64,000 nucleotides of DNA, taken from positions 2,634,001 through 2,698,000 of the forward strand of contig NC_011761.1 of NCBI RefSeq assembly GCF_000021485.1, in the 5' to 3' direction. Numbering within the stretch: position 1 is the stretch's first letter; the number at the start of each line of letters is the position of its first letter. Shown piece after piece: positions 9,203-19,400 of the stretch. The stretch comes from Acidithiobacillus ferrooxidans ATCC 23270. Its GTDB lineage: Bacteria; Pseudomonadota; Gammaproteobacteria; Acidithiobacillales; Acidithiobacillaceae. A model generated the notes under the pieces. It was not told where the DNA came from. It saw only the letters and a list, made by a program, of their open reading frames with translations, and ran no database searches. The position numbers and the translations under genes were made by a program.

Positions 9203-9433
9203 TCAGGCCGCAGGCTTCTTCGCCACCGCCTTCTTCTCCATCACCTTGTGCGCAGGAGCCTTCTTTACGACCTTCTTGTGCGTCGCCTTCTTTTCCACCA
9301 CCTTATGCTCAGGGGCTTTATGCGCCATGGTCTTTTCCGGGGCCTTCGCGGCAGCGGCAGGGACTTCGGTGGCAAAAGCTGCAGTGGCCGTCAGGAAGGA
9401 CAGGGCAGCCGTCAGGGCAATAATCTTTTTCAT
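9203..9433 (-). CDS. Small exported Lys/Ala-rich protein
   Basis: 76 residues from the ATG at 9433, which has GAGGAGAG eight bases upstream; an in-frame upstream start would spoil the signal peptide. MKKIIALTAALSFLTATAAFA is a classic Sec signal ending AFA. The mature chain is almost only K, A, H, V, E, P and T in loosely repeated units such as HKVVEKKATHKKVVKKAPA. This is a low-complexity, very basic protein with no recognised domain. Small basic exported proteins of this kind occur in acidophiles and may buffer or bind envelope polyanions; that is speculation. It has its own terminator and a 5' leader with a GCCGTC/GACGGC hairpin at 9481-9496. Confidence 0.8.
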   Translation of the reverse strand: MKKIIALTAALSFLTATAAFATEVPAAAAKAPEKTMAHKAPEHKVVEKKATHKKVVKKAPAHKVMEKKAVAKKPAA

Positions 9434-9723
9434 GGGTAATCTCTCCTCAAAAGGTGGTTCCAGTTCCCGCATTCAGCGGTGCCGTCTTTCGACGGCAATC
9501 AGGCATAAGCATAAGTCATGCCATATAGCTATGTGCATGTTTTTCAGCCAAAACAGGGGGAAGCGGAGTATCGCGAAGGCAATATTACGTCACCTCCCGG
9601 CGACAGAACATGACGGTTTTATGACGATTTTCTAATAATCAGATGCTCCGGCGTGCCTTGGCCCTGTCGTCCGAGAACGACGTCAGAGCCGAAATGAATT
9701 GCGGCGCGCTGCGGAGGCGCCCT

Positions 9724-10005
9724 TCAGGAGTCCTGCGGTGCCGGCGGCACGTAGCCTTCCGGCGATTGGGCACCATCGCCAAAGAAATAGGCTTCCATCT
9801 GTTTTTCCAGAAATGTTCGCGACTTGGGATCGATGGGAGAAAGACGGTATTCGTTGATGAGCATGGTTTGGTGTTTCAGCCAGCCCTGCCAGGCCTCCTT
9901 GGAGACTTCCTGATAAATTCGCGCGCCAAGGGCGCCAGGATAAGGCGGACGATCAAGACCTTCGGCCTCATGGCCAAGTTTTACGCACTGTACCATTCGT
10001 GACAT
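9724..10005 (-). CDS. yggX: Probable Fe(2+)-trafficking protein
   Basis: 93 residues, the normal size for YggX. Family features in order: the N-terminal Cys7 in [10 protein letters not shown], then [17 protein letters not shown], then [21 protein letters not shown], and [10 protein letters not shown]. YggX protects iron-sulfur clusters from oxidants and is thought to handle labile iron. Here it stands alone rather than beside mutY. It is divergent from manC across a 451-base gap. Confidence 0.96.
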   Translation of the reverse strand: MSRMVQCVKLGHEAEGLDRPPYPGALGARIYQEVSKEAWQGWLKHQTMLINEYRLSPIDPKSRTFLEKQMEAYFFGDGAQSPEGYVPPAPQDS

Positions 10006-10456
10006 GACGGCAATTCCTCGATGATTCCGGGGTGGATGACATGGTGCCCCCTATATTACCTGAACTTGTCGCTCAGGAATAAGCCGCACGGCATGGCCGC
10101 AGCAGCAGCGCATATAAAAGCTGGCAAACCGCGAGTAAACGCCGCTCCTCGCGCGCAACATGGCAATAAATCTACTCTATAAAACAACCCAACGCACCAG
10201 GGCGAAAAAGCCGGTTCGTTCAGCGAACCAACCGCCAGCCAGAAAGGATGTCACCCACGGTACAAAACTTGTAACTACTTGCTAATATAGTGGGAATGCC
10301 GGATGGAGCGTGAATCGGCCCACACAAGGCTCCCTGAAGTCTCGGCGTGCGTTTTACTACATCATAAACTTGCATCATTAACTTGCATTATGGCCGTGGT
10401 ATGTTTCATACTTGAAACCATCCGCAAAATTGGGGCAGACAAAAAGGGGATTATCC
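10006..10456. other. Divergent intergenic region between yggX and manC
   Basis: 451 bases without a supported gene; frames here are low quality and overlap manC in the wrong frame. It must hold the yggX promoter and the promoter of the polysaccharide locus. Seen: a perfect hairpin GGTTCG-TTCAG-CGAACC at 10213-10229; a short tandem AACTTGCAT repeat near 10370-10388; and a possible weak sigma-70 pair, TTGCAT at 10383 with CATACT at 10407 (18-base spacing). The last is weak. AAGGGG at 10445-10450 is the manC ribosome site. Confidence 0.5.
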
Positions 10457-11929
10457 ATGAGTTTAGTGCCTGTGATTTTGTCCGGCGGTACGGGTTCCCG
10501 CCTGTGGCCGCTCTCCCGCAAATCCTTTCCCAAACCTTTCGTCGCGTTGCCAGACGGCGAAAACCTCATTCAAAAAACCCTGCATCGCATCATCAACCTG
10601 GGAGCCGAAGGCCCCATCCTCACGGTCACCAACCGCGACTACTATTTTCTGACGCGCGACACCTATGCCGCCTGCGCCAAAACCCGCCATTGCAAGATAC
10701 CGGACGCACACTACCTGCTGGAGCCGGAGGGCCGCAACACCACCCCCGCCATGGCCGCAGCGGCCCTCTGGGCGCGCGAGATGGAGGGGGATGACGCGGT
10801 TCTCCTCTTCCTCCCGGCGGACCATCTCATCGCGGACGAAGCGCGCTTCGGCGCCGCCGTACGGAGCGCGGCGGCCCTGGCCGGGCAAGGTTACCTCGTC
10901 ACCTTTGGCGTGACCCCCACCGCGCCGGAAACCGGCTACGGCTACATTCAGGCGGGCGAGTCACTGGGCGCGGGGCGCCAGGTCGTGCGCTTCGTCGAAA
11001 AACCCAATGCCGCAACCGCCCGAGACTATCTCACCAGCGGCGACTACCTGTGGAACTCCGGCATGTTCTGCATGCAGGCGGGCAGCCTGCTGACGGCGCT
11101 GAAGGACCATGCCCCCGCCATCCTCGCCGCCGCCAGCGCCGCGACAGCCTCCGCCACGCGCAACGGTGACACCTGGGAGCTTGGTGAGGAATTTGCTGCA
11201 GCCCCGGACATCTCCATCGACTACGCCGTCATGGAAAAGGCCGCCAACGTGGCGGTGGTGCGCGCCGACTTCGACTGGAACGACCTCGGCGCCTGGACCG
11301 GTTACAGCGCGCTGATGCGGGAAGACGAAAACGGCAACCAGATCCACGCCCACGACAGCCTCTTCATCGATGCGCAGCGCTGCGTCGTGCATAGCCCGGA
11401 CCGGCTGACCGCCGTACTCGGTCTGCGCGATGTGCTCATCATAGACACCCCGGATGCGCTATTGATCGCCGACCGGCGCCGGGATCAGGAAGTCAAAACC
11501 ATCGTCGAACGCCTCAAAGCCCGCAAGCACGATAGCGTGGATATTCACACCACCGTCCACCGCCCCTGGGGCACCTACACCACGCTGGAAGAGGGCGACC
11601 GTTTCAAGATCAAGCGGATTGTCGTCAAGCCCGGTGAAAAGCTCTCGTTGCAGATGCACCATCATCGCAGCGAACACTGGATCGTGGTGAGCGGCACCGC
11701 CAGAATCGTCAACGGCGATACCGAAAAGTTGATTCTAACCAACGAATCCACCTATATCCCGGCTGGTCATTGCCATCGCCTGGAAAACCCCGGCATGATC
11801 GACCTGGTGCTGATCGAAGTACAGAGCGGGGCTTATCTGGGGGAGGACGATATTGTACGGTTCGACGATATTTATGGTCGCGCCCCGAAAAAAGCGCCAG
11901 AATCTCCCGGAATGTCCATCACCGGTTAA
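10457..11929 (+). CDS. manC: Mannose-1-phosphate guanylyltransferase / mannose-6-phosphate isomerase
   Basis: Bifunctional type II enzyme that makes GDP-mannose from mannose-1-P and GTP and can isomerise fructose-6-P to mannose-6-P. 490 residues from the ATG at 10457 (AAGGGG just upstream). The N-terminal nucleotidyltransferase has SGGTGSRLWPLSR and FVEKP; the C-terminal cupin isomerase has KPGEKLSLQMHHHRSEHW with the metal-binding His and Glu residues. It is the first gene of the polysaccharide locus and supplies gmd downstream, as in many capsule and exopolysaccharide loci. The next gene starts 21 bases after its stop. Confidence 0.95.
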   Translation: MSLVPVILSGGTGSRLWPLSRKSFPKPFVALPDGENLIQKTLHRIINLGAEGPILTVTNRDYYFLTRDTYAACAKTRHCKIPDAHYLLEPEGRNTTPAMAAAALWAREMEGDDAVLLFLPADHLIADEARFGAAVRSAAALAGQGYLVTFGVTPTAPETGYGYIQAGESLGAGRQVVRFVEKPNAATARDYLTSGDYLWNSGMFCMQAGSLLTALKDHAPAILAAASAATASATRNGDTWELGEEFAAAPDISIDYAVMEKAANVAVVRADFDWNDLGAWTGYSALMREDENGNQIHAHDSLFIDAQRCVVHSPDRLTAVLGLRDVLIIDTPDALLIADRRRDQEVKTIVERLKARKHDSVDIHTTVHRPWGTYTTLEEGDRFKIKRIVVKPGEKLSLQMHHHRSEHWIVVSGTARIVNGDTEKLILTNESTYIPAGHCHRLENPGMIDLVLIEVQSGAYLGEDDIVRFDDIYGRAPKKAPESPGMSITG

Positions 11930-11949
11930 ACCCGCAAAAGGAACGCTGC

Positions 11950-13065
11950 GTGCTCAAGGCCCTCTGGACCCGGATCAGAAATCTGAACAAACTCTTTATC
12001 TATGTGGTGGTTCTACCCACCGCGGTAGCAATTCTCTATTTCGGGATCATCGCCTCGCCGGTTTATATCTCCGAGTCCCGCTTCATCGTATACAGCCCCA
12101 GCCAACATATGAGCAGTTCCGGTCTCAGCAGCCTGCTCAGCGGTCTGTCGGGCAGCAGCTCCATGACCGGCACCTACTCTGTCCACGACTACATCGAATC
12201 CTGGGACGCCATGATGGCGGTAAACCGCGCCTACAACCTGAAAGAGGTGTATGGCAATAGCGGGATCGACATCTTCGGCCGTTTTGGCGGTCTCTTTTAC
12301 CCCTCCAGCAGCTACGTGAAACTGCTGCGCTATTACCAGTCCATGGTCACCGACAACCTGGACAACACCAGCGGCATCACCAAACTCAAGGTGCGCGCCT
12401 ACAGCGCCGCGGATGCCCAAAAGATCAACGCCTTCCTCCTGCAAAAAAGCGAAGCGCTGATCAACCAGATGAATGATCAAGCCAGGGAAAACGCGGTCAG
12501 CTATGCCCAGCAAGATGTAAACAAGGCCGAGGTGCGGGTAAATCAGGCCACCGTCGCGCTCGCCGCATACCGGAATCAGCATGCGGTATTCAGCCCCGAT
12601 CCCCAGTCGGCGCTACAGCTCCAGCTCATATCCCAGCTCCAGACCCAGGTCATCTCTGAAAAAGCGCAACTCGCCGCCATTCTTCAACACGCGCCACAAA
12701 ACCCGCAGATCCCCGTGCTGCGCAGTGGTATCGCGGCGCTGGTGTCTGAAGTGGACAAGGAAAAAGCCAAGGTAGTCGGCGGAAAAAGCTCCCTGGCCAG
12801 TAAGGATCCGGCCTATGTGCGGCTGTCCCTCGCTCAGGCGTTGGCGACAAAGATCCTGGAGGCGGCGGTCACCTCGCTGGAACAGGCCAAGGTGGAGGCA
12901 CAGAAGCAGCAACTCTACCTGGAACCCATCTCCAGGCCCAATCTGCCCGATGCACCCCAAGAGCCGCACCGCGTACGCGATATCCTGGGCGTATTGGCCC
13001 TGGCGTTGGTGGTGTGGGGGGTGCTGAGCATACTGGTCGCCGGCGTGCGAGAACACCATGACTAA
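11950..13065 (+). CDS. kpsE: Capsule export inner-membrane protein, KpsE/BexC/CtrB family
   Basis: 371 residues from the GTG at 11950, with AAAAGGA at 11935-11941; the frame is open upstream but inside manC. Topology fits a polysaccharide co-polymerase/membrane-fusion protein: one membrane helix (FIYVVVLPTAVAILYFGII), a large periplasmic part starting SPVYISESRFIVYSP, a long coiled coil (about 160-330), the proline-rich SRPNLPDAPQEPHRVRD, and a C-terminal membrane helix. It should bridge the KpsMT-type ABC transporter to the outer-membrane export channel. Confidence 0.92.
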   Translation: MLKALWTRIRNLNKLFIYVVVLPTAVAILYFGIIASPVYISESRFIVYSPSQHMSSSGLSSLLSGLSGSSSMTGTYSVHDYIESWDAMMAVNRAYNLKEVYGNSGIDIFGRFGGLFYPSSSYVKLLRYYQSMVTDNLDNTSGITKLKVRAYSAADAQKINAFLLQKSEALINQMNDQARENAVSYAQQDVNKAEVRVNQATVALAAYRNQHAVFSPDPQSALQLQLISQLQTQVISEKAQLAAILQHAPQNPQIPVLRSGIAALVSEVDKEKAKVVGGKSSLASKDPAYVRLSLAQALATKILEAAVTSLEQAKVEAQKQQLYLEPISRPNLPDAPQEPHRVRDILGVLALALVVWGVLSILVAGVREHHD

Positions 13066-13115
13066 GCACCATATGGCAAAGCCCTTGTATTCGACATGCA
13101 CAGGCGAGGCGCATC

Positions 13116-14249
13116 ATGCCAGAACAGCTTGATATCCAGCGCATTCTCGCGTTGCCCGATAACGAGTTTCTGCTAGAAGTATTTCGCGCACTTCTGGGTC
13201 GCGATCCCGACCCGGATGGCCTGCATTTTTATACCAACCGCCTGCAGCAGGGGATCAGCAGAACACGGGTACTGCTCGAATTTCGGACTTCTGCCGAAGG
13301 GCAAAAACGGGCGGATGTCCTTTCGGTACCGGAACTGAATGCGTTGGTCCCGCGCTATCGGTTTCTCAAACAACTGCCTTTGGGCAAATGGCGGTGGCTG
13401 TTTTTGCCCACGCTAAACAAAACGACAAAACCCGGCGAACAGGCCGGGCCTCGTTGGCACCAGAAGGAACCCACGTTCTGGGAAGGCATTGCCATCCAAC
13501 GAAGGGTGATCTGGGCGCTTATTCTACGCGAGACGGTTACCCGTTATGGACGAGAGAATCTGGGGATGTTGTGGTTTTTCGCCGAACCACTGCTGTTTAT
13601 CGTTGGTATCACACTTTTATGGAGCTACATCGAACCCAGGTCCGTTCCAGCCGGAACGGTGGCCGCTTTTGCGGTGGTCAGTTATCCGACCGTTTTGCTC
13701 TGGCGTAACACCGCGAATAGGGTGACAAAGGCTATTGAAGTGAATCAAGCACTTTTGCATCACCGCCCCATTCGGGCACAGGATTTTTTCTACTCCAGGA
13801 TATTGCTGGAGTTCGCGAGCGCAACAGGTTCCTTCTTGGTGATATTCATACTTTTTGTAGCGGTGGGCATATCCCATTTCCCTGCCAATCTCTTCGACAT
13901 GGTCATGGGCTGGCTCATGGTGGCCTGGTTCGCCTTCGGCTTCGTCTTGACGATGGGCGGACTGTCGGAAGTCAGCGAGGTGGTGGAAAAAGTGTCCCAC
14001 ATTATCTTGTATCTCATGCTGCCGTTTTCTGGCGGCTTTTTCCCCGCTTATATTGTTCCCGAACCCATGCGGAATTATCTTTTGCTTTTTCCTCTGGCGG
14101 ATTGTGTGGAGTTTTTCCGATATGGGTACTACGGAGACTCATTCCCCTGTTATTACCACCTGGGGTACACCATTATCTGCAACCTGGCATTGACGCTCTT
14201 CGGTTTAGCCATGATGACCTATGCCATTCGTAAAGTAGAAGCGACATGA
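13116..14249 (+). CDS. kpsM: KpsM-type ABC permease with N-terminal DUF4214-like domain
   Basis: 377 residues. The C-terminal two thirds (from about 115) is an ABC-2 permease for polysaccharide export with about six membrane helices, beginning near IQRRVIWALILRETVTRYG, the usual KpsM/BexB N terminus. In front is an extra soluble part of about 100 residues with LLGRDPDPDGLHFY and ISRTRVLLEFRTSAEG, a DUF4214-type module. The same module is found in the protein encoded at 15792. KpsM proteins are normally about 260 residues, so this is a fusion. The stop overlaps the next gene by four bases, coupling permease and ATPase. Confidence 0.92.
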   Translation: MPEQLDIQRILALPDNEFLLEVFRALLGRDPDPDGLHFYTNRLQQGISRTRVLLEFRTSAEGQKRADVLSVPELNALVPRYRFLKQLPLGKWRWLFLPTLNKTTKPGEQAGPRWHQKEPTFWEGIAIQRRVIWALILRETVTRYGRENLGMLWFFAEPLLFIVGITLLWSYIEPRSVPAGTVAAFAVVSYPTVLLWRNTANRVTKAIEVNQALLHHRPIRAQDFFYSRILLEFASATGSFLVIFILFVAVGISHFPANLFDMVMGWLMVAWFAFGFVLTMGGLSEVSEVVEKVSHIILYLMLPFSGGFFPAYIVPEPMRNYLLLFPLADCVEFFRYGYYGDSFPCYYHLGYTIICNLALTLFGLAMMTYAIRKVEAT

Positions 14250-14899
14250 TTGAGCTTTGTGAAGTGACCAAGACCTACCCTATCTATCATGGCCATGCGC
14301 AACGGACCATTTTGGATAGGATAAATTTGCGTGTAGGGAAGGGCCAAAAATGGGGCATCCTCGGGCGGAACGGGGCGGGTAAATCGACGCTTATCCGACT
14401 CATCAGTGGTGCAGAAAGGCCTAATACCGGCAATATCGTCAGAAACATGACCGTATCCTGGCCCTTGGCTTTTGGTGGAGCTTTTCAGGGCAGCCTCACG
14501 GGGCGGGACAATACCCGCCTCATTTGCCGAGCTTACGGGGTGGATTTTGATAAAACCATAACTATGGTGGAAAACTTCGCAGAGCTTGGTAGTTATCTGT
14601 GGGAACCGGTTAAATCTTATTCATCTGGCATGTCGGCACGACTAGCCTTTGCTATCTCCATATCTGTGGAGTTTGATTGTTTTCTCATCGATGAGGCGCT
14701 GGCCGTTGGTGATCACCGGTTCCTCCAGAAATGTAATGTAGAATTATTTGAAAATCGTGGCGATCGCGCCATGATCATCGTCTCCCATCAGACAAATATT
14801 ATCCGGACCCACTGTGATCATGCCGCCGTATTGGAAAATGGCCATCTGACGGTACATGAAAGCGTGGATTCTGCCATTGCTGCGTACGAGGCGCTCTGA
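14246..14899 (+). CDS. kpsT: KpsT-type ABC transporter ATPase
   Basis: 217 residues, the usual KpsT/BexA size. Walker A is GRNGAGKST, the ABC signature is the KpsT-type SSGMSARLAF, and Walker B is CFLIDEAL followed by the switch His in IIVSHQ. It powers export of the finished polymer across the inner membrane together with the preceding permease, with which it overlaps by four bases. It lacks the C-terminal sugar-recognition domain of Wzt proteins, so chain-end recognition is not done here. Confidence 0.95.
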   Translation: MIELCEVTKTYPIYHGHAQRTILDRINLRVGKGQKWGILGRNGAGKSTLIRLISGAERPNTGNIVRNMTVSWPLAFGGAFQGSLTGRDNTRLICRAYGVDFDKTITMVENFAELGSYLWEPVKSYSSGMSARLAFAISISVEFDCFLIDEALAVGDHRFLQKCNVELFENRGDRAMIIVSHQTNIIRTHCDHAAVLENGHLTVHESVDSAIAAYEAL

Positions 14900-14990
14900 C
14901 CATGTTTATTGAACGGAAATCATTAGCGGCAAATATTTTCCCCCTATGGAAGGACTTTCTCCAGCTCATTCATCGGGACAGGGTGGGCCA

Positions 14991-15740
14991 ATGACCTGGG
15001 TATCCTATGCCCAAAATTTTGAGGACGTGATACTGCGTCGTGCGTTGCAGCATGTGGATCGGGGATTCTATATTGATATCGGTGCACAGCATCCCCGCAT
15101 CGATTCTGTCAGCCGAGCATTTTATGAAATGGGTTGGCGTGGCGTACATGTGGAGCCGGTACCTGCCTACGCAAGACTGTTGCAAGAGGATCGACCGGAC
15201 GAAACGGTGATTCAAGCCGCATTGGGGAAACATAGAGGGGAAGTCTCTTTTTATGAAATTCCGGAAACAGGATTATCTACAGTGGATGCCACCATCGCTA
15301 AAGACCATGCGCAGCGGGGTTTCACGGTACACACCATCGCAGTGCCTCTGTATACGCTAGCCTCGGTCTTTCGACGAACGAAGGGCAAAGACATTCACTG
15401 GCTCAAGATTGATGTGGAGGGGGCTGAAGAAGGAGCATTGCGTGGTTGGAACCGTAGCAAGGCTCGACCTTGGATCGTTACTGTGGAAAGCACTCTGCCA
15501 CTGACCGAAACGCTCAGTCACATGGTATGGGAGACATTGATCCTGCGCCGAGGCTATCAATTAGTATATTTTGACGGACTTAATCGCTTTTATCTCAGCG
15601 ATGCCCATCCTGATCTGCAACCCCATTTCGGTCACGGCCCCTGTGTCTTCGATGACTTTGCATTGAGCGGCCTAGCCAGTGCTCCATTTTGCCATTACGT
15701 CCAAGGAAAGCTGTCAGCTCCACCCTTAACGAGGGACTGA
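14991..15740 (+). CDS. FkbM-family SAM-dependent methyltransferase
   Basis: 249 residues from the ATG at 14991, where FkbM proteins typically begin (MTWVSYAQNFEDVIL); an in-frame ATG at 14946 has no ribosome site. Motif I is FYIDIGAQHP, motif II-like VHVEPVP follows, and the FkbM-type DWLK/VEGAE motif is HWLKIDVEGAEEGAL. It probably O-methylates a sugar residue of the polymer or a lipid-linked precursor. It follows the exporter ATPase by 91 bases. Confidence 0.88.
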   Translation: MTWVSYAQNFEDVILRRALQHVDRGFYIDIGAQHPRIDSVSRAFYEMGWRGVHVEPVPAYARLLQEDRPDETVIQAALGKHRGEVSFYEIPETGLSTVDATIAKDHAQRGFTVHTIAVPLYTLASVFRRTKGKDIHWLKIDVEGAEEGALRGWNRSKARPWIVTVESTLPLTETLSHMVWETLILRRGYQLVYFDGLNRFYLSDAHPDLQPHFGHGPCVFDDFALSGLASAPFCHYVQGKLSAPPLTRD

Positions 15741-15791
15741 CAAACAACTGTATGCATGCTTATATCATTTATGGATTATTAAGGATCGCAC

Positions 15792-16433
15792 ATGAAAGCG
15801 CAATCTATCACCAAAGAAAGCCATACAGAGATCGATCTTCATCAGATTCTGGCATTACCACATGAAGAATTTTTACCCCAGGTGTTTTGCATACTTTTGG
15901 GTCGTGATCCGGACCCATTTGGACTCCTGCATTATGCCTTGCGCCTCAATAAAAAAATAAGCAGGACACAGATTGTGGTCGAGATGCGCAGCTCCGACGA
16001 GGGAATAGCACGAGCGCGCGCCGCCCCTTGTCAAGAATTGGATGCCCTCACACGTCGTTATCTACTCCTCAAAAAACTGCCCCTAGGTCGGTGGCGCTGG
16101 CATTTTCTGCGCCGGTTAGAGCCGCGTAGTGTGGCAGACAATACATTCCATTGGGAGCAACGGGCAACTGCATACGTTCAATCGGCAATCATTACTACTG
16201 TGCCGAAGGAATTAGACCAGCGACTCAATGAATTGCAGGCGGAAATGGAAAGGCTGCGTACGGACTTACATGAGAGTGGGGAGTCTCTTGCGCCACAAGT
16301 GTCCCCCTCCGCAGCGACGCCCCCACTGGAGCAGACCTTGAACCCTGCCGCCCGTCCGTTCATACCCGCGCATGAACTACCTTGGACCGCTCGCAGTATA
16401 TATCACCAACTTTTATGGCAACTTTCCGCGTAA
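15792..16433 (+). CDS. DUF4214-like protein
   Basis: 213 residues. Residues about 10-100 are clearly related to the N-terminal part of the KpsM-type permease encoded at 13116: LLGRDPDPFGLLHY against LLGRDPDPDGLHFY, then ISRTQIVVEMRSSDEG, and a shared KLPLGRWRW end. The rest is a short predicted coiled coil (LDQRLNELQAEMERLRTDL) and a proline-rich tail. No signal peptide or membrane helix is evident. DUF4214 is found in surface and polysaccharide-linked proteins but has no settled biochemical role. Its sharing with the exporter suggests a part in coupling synthesis to export; that is inference. Confidence 0.75.
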   Translation: MKAQSITKESHTEIDLHQILALPHEEFLPQVFCILLGRDPDPFGLLHYALRLNKKISRTQIVVEMRSSDEGIARARAAPCQELDALTRRYLLLKKLPLGRWRWHFLRRLEPRSVADNTFHWEQRATAYVQSAIITTVPKELDQRLNELQAEMERLRTDLHESGESLAPQVSPSAATPPLEQTLNPAARPFIPAHELPWTARSIYHQLLWQLSA

Positions 16434-16454
16434 AAATCATTCAGGAAAAAATAT

Positions 16455-19400
16455 ATGAGAATCGTCATCGACTTGCAAGGCGCACAAACACCTGGGAGCC
16501 GAAATCGCGGTATCGGGCGTTATTCCCTATCTCTGGCTCTGGCAATCGCTAGACAAGGTGGGGAGCATGAAATTCTCATCATGCTAAATGGTGCGTTTCC
16601 TGACACGATAGATCCAATACGCCAGGCTTTCAATGGCCTGATTCCAACCGATAATTTCAGAATTTTATACGGATTATATCCCTCGCGCGCTATTGATGCA
16701 GACAACCGATGGAGGCGTCAAGCATCTGAAAAACTTTATGAATCGTTCATGTTGCAAATTGATCCGGATATTCTGTTGGTTAGCAGCCTATTCGAAGGTT
16801 TTCATGAAGATGCCATTACCAGCGTTAATAGCCAAGGCAAATATGCGGTTGCTGTTATTCTTTACGACCTAATTCTCTTAATTCATCCCAAACCTTATCT
16901 AGAGAACCCTAGTGTTTCGGCTTGGTATCATGCTCGCCTTGACCATCTTCGACGGGCTGATATCTTGCTTGCTATATCCGAGTCTTCTCGTCAGGAGGCT
17001 ATAAAATACCTAGATGTTGAAGACGGACAAGCGGTCAATATTTCCTGCTCAATAGATGGCTATTACCGTCCGTTGTCGTTTTCTCTGGAGGAACGGCGGC
17101 ACATAATGGAGCGATACTATCTGACCCGGCCATTCGTCATGTATACCGGTGGAATAGACTATCGGAAGAACATCGAAGCACTAATTAGTGCATATGCAAA
17201 ACTGTCTAACGAGATTCGCCGTGGCCATCAATTGGCTATTGTCTGTTCGATTCTGGATCATGATCGGAACCGTCTGGAAAAGCTCGCGCAAAAATGTGGC
17301 TTGGGTGCTGGGGAATTGGTGTTCACTGGTTTTATCCCAAGCGATGATCTCCTGGCGCTCTATAATCTGTGTCGCCTGTTCGTTTTTCCATCGTGGCACG
17401 AAGGTTTTGGGTTGCCGGTGTTGGAAGCTATGGCCTGTGGTGCGCCAACGTTGGCCTCCAATTGCAGCAGTTTGCCTGAGGTGGTCGGGCTGGACGAGGC
17501 TCTATTCGATCCCAAGGATGAGCACGCTATCGTAGATGCTATGGAGCGCGCTCTGACGAATGATGCGTTTCTCCAAAGACTTAAGGCGCACGGGTTGCAG
17601 CAGGCTAAAAAGTTTTCATGGGACGCTAGCGCCCAACGTGCGTTACAGGCAATGGAAACGCGGGTCAGCATGGCTAAATCCAGTCGGGCGGCTACACCGC
17701 CACTGGCGAAAATACCTCGCAAGCGACTGCGACTAGCCTATGTCTCGCCGTTGCCTCCTGCACAAACTGGTATTGCTGACTACAGTGCTGAATTGTTGCC
17801 AGAATTGTCCCGCTACTATGTCATTGATGTCATCGTTGCCCAGCAAGAGCCGGTGACTGATCCTTGGGTTCTGGCTAATGCCGCTCAGCGCATGGCTGCG
17901 TGGTTTGACCAGCATGCTGGCGAATATGACCGCATCCTCTATCAATTCGGTAACTCGCAATTTCACCAACACATGTTCGGCCTGCTGGAAAAACATCCTG
18001 GTGTGGTAGTGCTGCACGATTTTTTCCTCAGTGGTGCTTTGGTGCATATGGATTTACACGGAATCATGCCGGGGATTTGGGCGCAGGCCTTGCAACGTTC
18101 CCATGGCTGGCAGGCGGTTTGCGAACGCTACTCAGAGACAGACACCGCCGCAGTGATTTTCCGATACCCCTGCAACCTAGACGTTTTGCAACGTGCCCAA
18201 GGCGTTATCTGCCATTCGGATTTTTCCCGTCGGCTAGCCATGCAGTGGTATGGGCCGGGCTGGGCGGATGACTGGGCCTTGGTTCCCCTTTTGCGCGTGC
18301 CAGTTGTGGATAACCGACGCCAGGAGGCGCGCGATGAGTTAGGCCTAGATGACCGCGACGTTCTAGTCTGTAGTTTCGGCCTCATGGGAAAAAGCAAACT
18401 TAACCATCGCTTGCTCGAAGCGTGGCAGGCGTCCAGTCTGGCAAAAGACAAACGCTGCAAGCTAGTGTTCATCGGTTTTCTACCGATGGATGACTACGGC
18501 GAGCAAATCCGGCAGGTACTAAAGGCGCCGGGGTTGCGTGGGCGGGTGCATGTGACTGGTTGGGCTGATGCGGCTACCTATCGTCGCTATCTAGCTGCGG
18601 CCGATCTTGCTGTGCAATTACGTACCCTATCGAGGGGGGAGACTTCCGGCACGGCGTTAGACTGCATGAATCACAGTGTGGCTACCATAGTAAACGCCAA
18701 TGGTTCGATGACAGACTTGCCAGCGGACGTGGTGCATGTGCTTCCTGATGAGTTTTCCACCCAGCATCTCGTTGACGCACTTGATTTTCTGCGCAAGAAC
18801 AAACCTGCGCGTCAAGCTTTGGGTCAGCGGGCAGCGCAGCACGTTCGAGCATACCACAACCCCCGACGCTGCGCTGACCAATACGCACAGGCCATTGAGG
18901 AGTTTTACCTTCGCGCGGAATCGGGCGCATCGGGCATCATCAAAGCCGTCCGACAGCTCGGTATGCCCGAAAATGTTCAAGATATTACACAGGTTGCTGA
19001 ACGCTCTGTGCAGCTTTTTCCCCCGCCCCGACCTGCCCAAAAACAGTTACTCGTGGATGTGTCAAGCCTTGTGCAAGGCGGCGTCGATAGTGAGTGGGAC
19101 TATGGCGCCACCAGGTTGGTATTACAGGAGCTGCTGAATCATCCCCCACCCGATTTGCGGGTAGAACCGGTGTATATCACAGCCGAACATGGCTACCGTT
19201 ACGCGCGGCGCGCCACCATGCGTTTTCTAGGATATCCCGATGGTGACCTGCAGGACGATGTGATGGAGGTCTGGCCTGGGGATGTGTTTTTTGGCCTAGA
19301 TTTTCAGCTTGAAATGGTTCCTATGCAGGCAAAATTCTTTGAAGAGATCCGCTATCGTGGCGCTCAGGTGTTTTTCCTGTGCTACGATCTACTACCATGC

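Noticed and set aside
9640-9670. Sigma-54 promoter before the Lys-rich gene on the minus strand
   Set aside because: AGGCACG is followed by GC at a spacing one base off the required GG-N10-GC.
10303-10794. Plus-strand frame of 163 codons before and across manC
   Set aside because: It runs into manC in the wrong frame; its second half is a manC shadow and the first half lacks a ribosome site.
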